DNA from: Desulfobacterales bacterium
Lineage (GTDB): Bacteria; Desulfobacterota; Desulfobacteria; Desulfobacterales; Desulfosalsimonadaceae
Direction: 5' to 3'
DNA length: 8,149 nt
NCBI GenBank assembly: GCA_018399455.1
Contig: JAGYOT010000066.1
Coordinates: forward strand, 1 to 8,149
In this document: piece after piece, positions 1-6,861 of the stretch
Position numbering within the stretch: the first letter of the stretch is position 1
How the letters are laid out: each line of letters opens with the position of its first letter
Notes under the pieces: generated by a model
What the model was told of the DNA's origin: nothing
What the model saw: the letters and a program-made list of their open reading frames with translations, nothing else
The model's database searches: none
Made by a program: the position numbers and the translations under genes

Positions 1-1
1 C

Positions 2-505
2 GACGGCCAGATTTATCTGGAGCCCAGCCTGTTCTTCGCCGGTGTCCGGCCTGCCATTAACGTTGGTTTGTCTGTATCCAGGGTTGGAGGATCCGCTCAG
101 GAGAAGGCCATGAAACAGGTGGCCGGCACCCTGCGGCTTGATCTGGCTCAGTACCGGGAACTTGAATCCTTTGCTGCTTTCGGGTCTGATCTCGATGCCG
201 CCACCCAGAGACAGCTGACCCGAGGGGAACGACTGGTTGAAATTCTGAAACAGCCCCAGTACAAGCCTCTGCCCCTTGAAAAACAGGTCGTGATTATTTA
301 TGCGGGAACCAAGGGCTTCCTGGACAATTTTTCGCTGGATGTTCTGGCCAAATACGAAGCGGGCCTCTACCAATTCATCGAATCCCGTCATCCTGATATT
401 TTTTCAACAATTCAGGCGGAACGTAAAATTTCAGATGAACTGGATCAGAAATTGGCCCAGGCGCTTAATGAGTATGGGGATGAATTCAAGGATACAATCA
501 AATAA
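2..505 (+). CDS. atpA: ATP synthase F1 subunit alpha, C-terminal part (5' end outside window)
   Basis: The reading frame is already open at base 2 and gives 167 residues to the TAA at 503-505. Its start lies upstream of the window. The visible part begins just before the alpha/beta signature [10 protein letters not shown] (fragment residues 17-26). The following Arg, in SVSRVGG, corresponds to the conserved arginine finger that reaches into the catalytic site of beta. About 140 residues follow that Arg, as in full-length alpha chains, so the C-terminal helical domain is intact. Alpha forms the non-catalytic sites of the alpha3-beta3 hexamer on the cytoplasmic side of the membrane. atpG follows after 22 bases, in the standard atpA-G-D-C order. 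A TTG at 68 lies inside the gene and is not a start. Identification is secure. Confidence 0.97.
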   Translation, partial: DGQIYLEPSLFFAGVRPAINVGLSVSRVGGSAQEKAMKQVAGTLRLDLAQYRELESFAAFGSDLDAATQRQLTRGERLVEILKQPQYKPLPLEKQVVIIYAGTKGFLDNFSLDVLAKYEAGLYQFIESRHPDIFSTIQAERKISDELDQKLAQALNEYGDEFKDTIK

Positions 506-527
506 AAGCTGATAAAGGCATTGACAT

Positions 528-1427
528 ATGGCGTCGTTAAAAGAAGTCCAGGCAAAAATTACCAGTGTCAAAAAGACAAAGAAGATTACCCGGGCCATGA
601 ATATGGTGGCGTCCTCCAAGTTGCGCGGCGCCCAAAACGCCATGGAATCCTTCCAGCCTTATGCGGAGAAGTTTGCCGAGGTGTTGGGCAACATCGCCGG
701 CAGGGCGGGGGATGAAACCAGTCCGCTTTTATTGGCCCGCGAGGAAGTCAGGCATACCCATATTGTATTAATGACTTCGGATCGGGGGTTGTGCGGCGGA
801 TTTAACACCCATTTGATTGAAAAAGCCGAAGGACTGGCCAATGAGAAGTTAAACCAGGGCATCGAAGTCAGTTTTACCAATTTCGGCAAAAAGGGTAGAG
901 ACTGGGCCAGAAAGTACAAGTTTGAGCGGGTCAGCGAACATTTGGGGATTGTTGGCGCCAGCTTTGGTTTCAGCGTAGCATCTAAAGCCGGTCAGGATTT
1001 GATTGACGGGTTTTTAAGCGAGTCCTACGACGAAGTCTACATGGTATATGCCCAGTTCCTGGGCATGGCCCACCAGCCGCCGCAAATCAAACAATTGTTG
1101 CCCATTCCGGTTGTTTCTGCTGAAGAAAAGCCCGAGGCAGCGCCCGATGAGAATATGCCCTACATGGCTGAGCATATCATTGAGCCTTCCCCGGATGAGC
1201 TTTTAAACGAAATGCTCCCCCGAAATATTTTTATACAATTATACAATGCATTGCTTGAAACTTCTACCAGCGAGCATGCCGCCCGGATGAAGGCGATGGA
1301 TAATGCCACAAAGGCATGCGACGATATGATCGAGAGCCTGACCCTTACCTATAATAAGGCCCGTCAGGCAGCAATTACTATGGAGTTGATGGATATTGTC
1401 GGTGGCGCTGAAGCATTAAAGGGATAA
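528..1427 (+). CDS. atpG: ATP synthase F1 subunit gamma
   Basis: This gene encodes the central rotor stalk of F1, 299 residues, slightly longer than the roughly 287 of E. coli. The N-terminus MASLKEVQAKITSVKKTKKI is the family's first stalk helix. TSDRGLCGGFN at residues 83-93 is the conserved core-domain motif. The C-terminal signature (residues 283-296, ITMELMDIVGGAEA) fits the gamma pattern position by position and marks the second stalk helix. The extra length lies in an acidic, proline-containing loop around residues 200-225. The ATG at 528 is chosen because the protein begins there as in homologues; a modest AAAGG lies 9 bases upstream (514-518). The gene sits between atpA and atpD in one operon. 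A 64-codon overlapping frame at 521 is a shadow. Confidence 0.97.
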   Translation: MASLKEVQAKITSVKKTKKITRAMNMVASSKLRGAQNAMESFQPYAEKFAEVLGNIAGRAGDETSPLLLAREEVRHTHIVLMTSDRGLCGGFNTHLIEKAEGLANEKLNQGIEVSFTNFGKKGRDWARKYKFERVSEHLGIVGASFGFSVASKAGQDLIDGFLSESYDEVYMVYAQFLGMAHQPPQIKQLLPIPVVSAEEKPEAAPDENMPYMAEHIIEPSPDELLNEMLPRNIFIQLYNALLETSTSEHAARMKAMDNATKACDDMIESLTLTYNKARQAAITMELMDIVGGAEALKG

Positions 1428-1454
1428 TCAATCAACGTTTGCCTTATATAGTTT

Positions 1455-2887
<1,433 letters not shown>

Positions 2888-2905
2888 TCTTGAGGGAATA
2901 GACAG

Positions 2906-3322
2906 ATGGCTGAAAATATCAAACTCGAAGTGGTAACCCCTGAAAAATATGTTGTCAGCGAGGAGGCCCAGATTGTAATGGCCCCCGGTTCCTTGGGGGA
3001 ATTCGGCGTGCTTCGGGGGCATACGCCCTTTCTGACGTCCTTGAAAGTCGGGCGTTTGCATTATAAAGATACCAGCGGCAAGGAACGTGAGCTGTTCATC
3101 AGCGGGGGGTTTGCTGAAGCCCTGCCGGATGGCGTAACGATCCTCGCCGAATCAGCAGAAAGACGAAGTGAAATTGACCTGGATCGAGCCAAAGCCGCTT
3201 TGGAAAGGGCTCAAAAACGCATGGCCCAGGAAAAAGCGGAAAATATTAATTATGAGCGTGCCCGGGCAGCCATGTACCGGGCTCTTGAGCGGATTAAGGT
3301 AGCTGAAAGTACGCACAGCTAG
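2906..3322 (+). CDS. atpC: ATP synthase F1 subunit epsilon
   Basis: The gene encodes epsilon, 138 residues, the usual full size. The N-terminal beta-sandwich (about residues 1-85) carries the family hallmarks MAPGSLGEFGVLRGHTP and LFISGGFAE. From about residue 88 the protein is a helical hairpin rich in Ala, Arg, Glu and Lys. In the family this region can extend along gamma and inhibit ATP hydrolysis. Because the hairpin is complete, the regulatory form can be expected. TGAGGG (2891-2896) precedes the ATG by nine bases. The gene starts 18 bases after atpD and is the last of the operon: a strong intrinsic terminator follows about 54 bases after the stop. Confidence 0.96.
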   Translation: MAENIKLEVVTPEKYVVSEEAQIVMAPGSLGEFGVLRGHTPFLTSLKVGRLHYKDTSGKERELFISGGFAEALPDGVTILAESAERRSEIDLDRAKAALERAQKRMAQEKAENINYERARAAMYRALERIKVAESTHS

Positions 3323-3375
3323 AATTTTCTGTATCATCCATTAATTTAATAAAGCTTGTCGCCGAACTTCAAAAC

Positions 3376-3410
3376 AAGGGCAATTCATAATTTATGGGTT
3401 GCCCTTTTTC
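3376..3410 (+). terminator. Intrinsic terminator of the ATP synthase operon
   Basis: AAGGGCAA (3376-3383) is perfectly complementary to TTGCCCTT (3399-3406). The stem can extend inward through two G-U pairs and a C-A-T-A / T-A-T-G run to a very small loop at 3390-3392. TTTTT (3405-3409) follows at the base. It lies 54 bases after the atpC stop and separates the F1 operon from the glmU-like gene. Confidence 0.88.
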
Positions 3411-3411
3411 A

Positions 3412-3440
3412 TTGACGATTCCCGGCAGATGAGTTTTGAT
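3412..3440 (+). promoter_or_regulatory. Candidate sigma-70 promoter for the glmU-like gene
   Basis: TTGACG (3412-3417, five of six consensus bases) is followed after 17 bases by TTTGAT (3435-3440, four of six). The -35 begins three bases after the terminator T-tract. Initiation would fall near 3447, leaving a leader of only about 17 bases before the ATG at 3464. The position is persuasive but the -10 is mediocre. Confidence 0.45.
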
Positions 3441-3463
3441 AACCGGCCAATACCTATAGAACT

Positions 3464-4234
3464 ATGCCTGAGAATCAAATCGCAGTGATCATCCTTGCTG
3501 CCGGAAAAGGCAAGCGAATGCGTTCCAACCTGGCAAAAGTCCTTCATCCCCTTGCTGGTCAGCCCATCATTGCTTATGTTCTGGATACCGCGACGAGAAT
3601 TGCGGGATCAAATATTGTCGTGGTGATCGGCAATCAGGCAGAGCAAGTCAGAGAGCAGGTCTGTGAACGCGCAACGGATGTTTTGTTCGCCTACCAGGAA
3701 AAACAAATGGGGACGGGACACGCTGTTCATTGCTCCCTGCCGGTTATCGACAAACAAGTTGAGTCCGTGCTTATTCTGTGCGGAGATGTCCCCCTGATTA
3801 GCGAAAGAACCCTTAATTCTCTCATCCAAATCCATCAGGACGCCCGGCATACGGTGACTTTATTGGGCGTCAATCTTAAGCATCCGGACGGATATGGACG
3901 GCTTATAACTAACCGGGACGGCCGCATTCAACGGATCGTTGAAGAGGTTGATGCCACAGAGGAAGAAAGGCGGATTCAAACGGTAAACTCAGGAGTATAT
4001 TGCGTTCGCAGGGCTTTTCTTGAAACTGCCCTTCCTGAACTCAAATCTGAAAATTTGCAGAATGAAATCTATCTGACAGATATTATCAGCCTTGCCGTGA
4101 AATCGGGGGAGACCGTTGGAATGATGATTGCCGAACATTCCGCTGAACTTCTCGGTATCAATACGCCGGAGGACCTTAACCGATTGGAAGCCTTGTTATC
4201 TGTTTCAGGAAAAACCCTTGACTTTGAAACTTGA
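3464..4234 (+). CDS. GlmU-type nucleotidyltransferase, uridylyltransferase domain only (probable GlcNAc-1-phosphate uridylyltransferase)
   Basis: The 256 residues match the N-terminal pyrophosphorylase domain of GlmU, which makes UDP-GlcNAc from UTP and GlcNAc-1-phosphate in the cytoplasm. Visible landmarks are LAAGKGKRM (11-19), KVLH (25-28), GTGHA (83-87), CGDVPLI with Mg-ligand D108, GYGR, an IVE segment, NEIYLTD (200-206) and GIN with the second Mg-ligand N233. The residues equivalent to E. coli R18 and K25 are kept, but the usual T17 is Lys and P24 is Ala. The left-handed beta-helix acetyltransferase half of the usual ~450-residue enzyme is absent: the frame stops cleanly after the Rossmann domain and no hexapeptide repeats follow. 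Acetyltransfer must come from another gene, or the substrate differs. No upstream in-frame start exists after the stop at 3440, and no clear ribosome site is visible. Confidence 0.85.
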   Translation: MPENQIAVIILAAGKGKRMRSNLAKVLHPLAGQPIIAYVLDTATRIAGSNIVVVIGNQAEQVREQVCERATDVLFAYQEKQMGTGHAVHCSLPVIDKQVESVLILCGDVPLISERTLNSLIQIHQDARHTVTLLGVNLKHPDGYGRLITNRDGRIQRIVEEVDATEEERRIQTVNSGVYCVRRAFLETALPELKSENLQNEIYLTDIISLAVKSGETVGMMIAEHSAELLGINTPEDLNRLEALLSVSGKTLDFET

Positions 4235-4247
4235 GAAATATTATAAA
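4218..4247 (+). promoter_or_regulatory. Candidate sigma-70 promoter for the zapB-zapA pair
   Basis: TTGACT (4218-4223, five of six) lies 18 bases before TATAAA (4242-4247, five of six). An overlapping TATTAT (4239-4244) gives a 15-base spacer instead. The -35 lies inside the last codons of the glmU-like gene. Initiation near 4254 would leave a short leader carrying the ribosome site at 4259-4265. Confidence 0.5.
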
Positions 4248-4258
4248 AATAAGTTATA

Positions 4259-4265
4259 GAGGTGA
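4259..4265 (+). promoter_or_regulatory. Ribosome binding site selecting a TTG start
   Basis: GAGGTGA matches the anti-Shine-Dalgarno sequence over seven bases, and its GAGG core is six bases before the TTG at 4269. The next in-frame ATG (4287) is more than 20 bases away with no site of its own, so the TTG is preferred. Confidence 0.65.
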
Positions 4266-4268
4266 CAA

Positions 4269-4520
4269 TTGGATATCGATGAGGTAATGCGCCAATTTGA
4301 TGAAGTCGAACGTAAACTCGGCAGTTTGGTTGATCAGTGCAAGACGCTGAAAGCCAGGAACGCGGAGCTTACCGAGAAGATTGAAGCGCTAGAGGAAGAA
4401 CTCAGTAAAAAGACGGAATCTGAGAATAAGTATTCAGAACAAAAGGCATTGATTCGATCCAAAATTGACGGGCTGTTATCTAAACTTGATGAATTCAGTA
4501 TGACCTCATCCGATCATTAA
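4269..4520 (+). CDS. zapB: ZapB-like small coiled-coil cell division protein
   Basis: This is an 83-residue acidic protein predicted to be almost entirely helical. Hydrophobic residues recur with heptad spacing from about residue 5 to 75 (LGSLVDQ, LKARNAELTEKIEALEEELS, ALIRSKIDGLLSKLDEF). There is no membrane segment or signal peptide. ZapB of gammaproteobacteria is a coiled-coil protein of similar size that binds ZapA at the Z-ring, and small coiled-coil genes lie directly before zapA in several proteobacteria. The name rests mainly on size, coiled-coil character and position 36 bases upstream of zapA, because coiled coils of this kind diverge fast. It could be an unrelated short coiled coil. 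The TTG start is chosen on the ribosome site. Confidence 0.72.
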   Translation: MDIDEVMRQFDEVERKLGSLVDQCKTLKARNAELTEKIEALEEELSKKTESENKYSEQKALIRSKIDGLLSKLDEFSMTSSDH

Positions 4521-4556
4521 CGATCAGATAAAACATCAAATTTACAACGGGCATTT

Positions 4557-4850
4557 GTGCAACAGCTGATAACTATTGAACTGCTTGGGGAAACATTTCA
4601 ATTTAAAGTTCAGGAAGATGATCTTAATCCAAAGGAAGTTGCTGATTATCTGACCGCCGAAGTTGCGGCGGTATCCCGGCAATTCCCTGAACATGCATTA
4701 AAAACCAATAAATTGGCCATAGTGGTGGCTGCCGCATTGAATATGACCAAAAAATATTTTGAATTAAAAACATATCATGTTGATTTTGTCGGTGATGTTT
4801 CGCACCGGGCACGCAGGCTGGATGATATGTTAACGCACCGATCAGGATAG
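4557..4850 (+). CDS. zapA: Cell division protein ZapA
   Basis: The 97-residue protein has the ZapA layout. A short beta N-terminus (ITIELLGETFQFK, residues 5-17) is followed by a helix containing VADYLTAEVAAVSRQFPE. A long Ala-rich helix (KLAIVVAAALNMTKKYFELK) then forms the dimer and tetramer interface in the family. ZapA binds and bundles FtsZ filaments at mid-cell. The start is GTG; the only in-frame alternatives are blocked by a stop at 4518-4520. The upstream ribosome site is poor (ACGGG at best), so translation may depend on coupling to the preceding ZapB-like gene. The 6S RNA gene follows directly, recalling the zapA-ssrS neighbourhood of E. coli. Confidence 0.88.
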   Translation: MQQLITIELLGETFQFKVQEDDLNPKEVADYLTAEVAAVSRQFPEHALKTNKLAIVVAAALNMTKKYFELKTYHVDFVGDVSHRARRLDDMLTHRSG

Positions 4851-4881
4851 AGAGTTTTTTTGATCCTGCCCGCTAAATAAT

Positions 4882-4909
4882 TTGACCGTTGATGAGGTTG
4901 TGCTTAAAT
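4882..4909 (+). promoter_or_regulatory. Candidate promoter of the 6S RNA gene
   Basis: TTGACC (4882-4887, five of six) is separated by 16 bases from TTAAAT (4904-4909, four of six). TG at 4901-4902, one base before the hexamer, makes it an extended -10. Initiation is predicted near 4916, a few bases ahead of the closing stem of the RNA. A second possible -10, TATGAA at 4914-4919, lacks a matching -35. Confidence 0.55.
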
Positions 4910-4920
4910 TTGTTATGAAA

Positions 4921-5105
4921 GGACTTTGCCCCTGCCGGGTACGTGATTGAACAATGCCCCTTGACCCAACACGTATTAAAAAGGGAGCTTTCACTGGCTT
5001 TGGTGAGCATGTTCTGCGGAGACAGAAAAGCCTAAAGAAGCTATAAGGCGCCCACTTGATCGAATTCGGATCAAGGTAAATTCAACACGGCCGGGCGGGG
5101 GTTCT
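4921..5105 (+). ncRNA. ssrS: 6S RNA
   Basis: 6S RNA mimics an open promoter and sequesters sigma-70 RNA polymerase. The apical arm closely resembles E. coli 6S RNA: TTGGTGAGCATG (5000-5011) and AAGCCT (5028-5033) sit in the same relative places. The arm pairs GGCTT (4996-5000) with AAGCC (5028-5032) and TTCTG (5012-5016) with CAGAA (5023-5027). A closing stem of about 20 pairs joins 4929-4951 to 5081-5101, interrupted by one mismatch and two bulges. A 3'-strand hairpin pairs CTTGATC (5055-5061) with GATCAAG (5069-5075), as in E. coli. Length is about 180 nt, like the 184 of E. coli. The ends are estimated from the stem, the upstream promoter and the T-tract and may be off by about ten bases. 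Confidence 0.9.
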
Positions 5106-5109
5106 TTTT
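5086..5109 (+). terminator. Terminator at the 3' end of 6S RNA
   Basis: The GC-rich 3' strand of the closing stem (CACGGCCGGGCGGGGG, 5086-5101) pairs with 4929-4945 and is followed at once by TTCTTTTTA. The RNA's long closing stem therefore seems also to act as an intrinsic terminator. The loop it encloses is the entire RNA, which is unusual for a terminator but is seen in other structured small RNAs. Confidence 0.5.
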
Positions 5110-5284
5110 AGCGCGGATGTATTTGCGTCTTTTCCCCCATCATTTCCGCTCAACCCTCCATCGAACTTCCAGGTTCACCGTTGCGCTCTATAGAAGGCTG
5201 AAAAACCTGCCTGTCAGGCTTGGCTTAAATGCCCGGCCGTCTGCGGACAGGATATTTTATACAAAATTTTGAGGGAGTTGTTCC
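5110..5284 (+). other. Leader region between 6S RNA and rny, no convincing gene
   Basis: These 175 bases hold no recognisable protein or RNA family. A short hairpin CCTG/CAGG (5206-5209 with 5215-5218) is present but weak. TATACA (5258-5263) and TATAGA (5189-5194) resemble -10 elements, but neither has a good -35, so I do not call a promoter for rny. An ATG-started frame of 51 codons (5117-5272) lies here, ends in the rny ribosome site and has no ribosome site of its own. I treat it only as a possibility. The rny ribosome site GAGGGAG is at 5271-5277. Confidence 0.5.
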
Positions 5285-6847
5285 ATGGAAGGCGCATATA
5301 TAATACTATTTATCATTGGTGGAGCCCTTGGGTTTCTGGGTTCCCAATTGCTGCGGGAACGATTGGCTGCACAAAAAATCAAGGATGCAGAAGAGAAGGC
5401 TTCAATGATCGTGGATTCGGCTGAACGTAAAGCAGACGCCCTGGTCAAGGAAGCACAGCTTGAGGCCAAAGACCGGCTTTTTAAGATGAAAAGCGATTTT
5501 GATGCGGAAACCGCTGATTCGAAGGCTGAGCTGAAAAAACAGGAACACAGGCTGCAGCAGAAAGAAGAGAACCTGGAAAAAAAGAATGAGCAAATTGAGC
5601 TTCAGGAAAAAGAAATTGTCAGAAAACAGAAAGATCTTCAAAAGCGGGAATCTGATCTTCAGGGCCAGGAAAAAAAATACAACGAAATGATTGATCAGCA
5701 GCGAAAGCAACTCGAGGAGATTTCCGGCCTAACCTCTGAAGGGGCCAAGGAGCTGCTCCTGCAATCGATGGAAAATGAAGCCCGCCACGAGGGCGCCAAA
5801 CTGATTAAACGGATTACAACAGAGGCGAAGGAAAATGCTGACAAGGAGGCAAAAAAAATTATGGCTTCTGCTATGCAGCGATATGCGGGTGACTTTGTCG
5901 CCGAGCGGACCGTCTCGGTTGTGCAGCTGCCGGATGATGAAATGAAAGGCCGCATTATCGGCCGGGAAGGCAGAAATATCCGGGCACTGGAGGCAGCAAC
6001 AGGAATTGATCTGATTATTGATGATACCCCTGAAGCGGTTATTCTATCGGGGTTTAACCCGGTCCGCCGGGAGGTTGCCCGTATTGCGCTTACGCGACTG
6101 ATCGAAGACGGACGGATCCATCCGGCGCGTATAGAGGACATGGTTCAAAAAGTCAATCATGAGGTGGAAATTACCATCAAAGAGGCCGGCGACCAGGCGG
6201 CATTCGATCTCGGGGTCCACGGCATCAGCAATGAACTGATCAAATATCTGGGCCGCTTAAAGTATAGGACCAGTTATGCCCAGAACATGCTTCAGCATTC
6301 CGTCGAGGTTGGCTTTCTGTGTGGGGCCATGGCAGCTGAACTTGGCCTGAACGTCAAAATGGCCAAGCGCATGGGTCTACTCCATGATATCGGAAAAGCC
6401 ATCGATCATGAGGTGGACGGCTCTCATGCGGAAATCGGTGCGCGGCTGGCCAAAAAAGGCGGTGAATCCCCGAAGGTCGTTCACGCCATTGCCGCTCACC
6501 ATGAAGAAATTCCGCCCGAGTCCGTGTATGATCTCCTGGTTCAGGCCGCAGACAGCCTGTCCGGCGCACGGCCCGGGGCCAGGAAAGAACTTTTGGAAAA
6601 CTACATCAAACGGCTTGAAGACCTTGAGGGGATAGCCAGTTCCTTCAAAGGGGTATCCAATGCCTATGCCATTCAGGCCGGGCGGGAACTCCGGGTAATT
6701 GTGGACGGAGGCAATATTTCCGATGAGGAATCAACCCTTATGAGCAAGGATATCGCCAAAAAAATCGAGGAGACCCTTACCTTTCCGGGACAGATCAAGG
6801 TGACTGTAATCCGGGAAACCCGGGCTGTGGAATATGCATACAAATAA
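5285..6847 (+). CDS. rny: Ribonuclease Y (membrane-anchored endoribonuclease)
   Basis: RNase Y starts mRNA decay by endonucleolytic cleavage at the inner face of the membrane. The 520 residues equal the length of B. subtilis RNase Y. Residues about 4-23 ([16 protein letters not shown]) form the single N-terminal membrane anchor. Residues about 28-205 are a highly charged Lys/Glu/Gln coiled coil. The KH domain follows, with its GxxG loop GREG at 226-229. The HD domain carries H338, the paired H367-D368 in LLHDIGKA, H405-H406 and D423, the expected metal ligands. GAGGGAG seven bases before the ATG fixes the start. Several A7-A8 runs encode Lys pairs in the coiled coil. tyrS starts 14 bases after the stop, implying co-transcription. 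Its own promoter is not evident. Confidence 0.97.
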   Translation: MEGAYIILFIIGGALGFLGSQLLRERLAAQKIKDAEEKASMIVDSAERKADALVKEAQLEAKDRLFKMKSDFDAETADSKAELKKQEHRLQQKEENLEKKNEQIELQEKEIVRKQKDLQKRESDLQGQEKKYNEMIDQQRKQLEEISGLTSEGAKELLLQSMENEARHEGAKLIKRITTEAKENADKEAKKIMASAMQRYAGDFVAERTVSVVQLPDDEMKGRIIGREGRNIRALEAATGIDLIIDDTPEAVILSGFNPVRREVARIALTRLIEDGRIHPARIEDMVQKVNHEVEITIKEAGDQAAFDLGVHGISNELIKYLGRLKYRTSYAQNMLQHSVEVGFLCGAMAAELGLNVKMAKRMGLLHDIGKAIDHEVDGSHAEIGARLAKKGGESPKVVHAIAAHHEEIPPESVYDLLVQAADSLSGARPGARKELLENYIKRLEDLEGIASSFKGVSNAYAIQAGRELRVIVDGGNISDEESTLMSKDIAKKIEETLTFPGQIKVTVIRETRAVEYAYK

Positions 6848-6861
6848 GGAATAGAGCACTG

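Noticed and set aside
68..505. A separate 145-codon gene starting at TTG 68
   Set aside because: The frame is open upstream to base 2 and encodes the alpha-subunit signature across this point, so the TTG is an internal Leu codon of atpA.
4511..4526. Repeated CGATCA with GATC palindrome between the zapB-like gene and zapA
   Set aside because: Two six-base copies are too short to separate from chance, and no wider symmetry or known operator pattern is visible.
4235..4556. Possible frameshifted remnant of the GlmU acetyltransferase domain after the glmU-like stop
   Set aside because: The downstream frames encode a coiled-coil protein and then ZapA. No hexapeptide repeats of the beta-helix type appear.
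4843..4868. CAGGAT/ATCCTG inverted repeat with a run of seven T, considered as a zapA terminator
   Set aside because: The T-run (4855-4861) is inside the loop rather than after the stem, and no T-tract follows the second arm.
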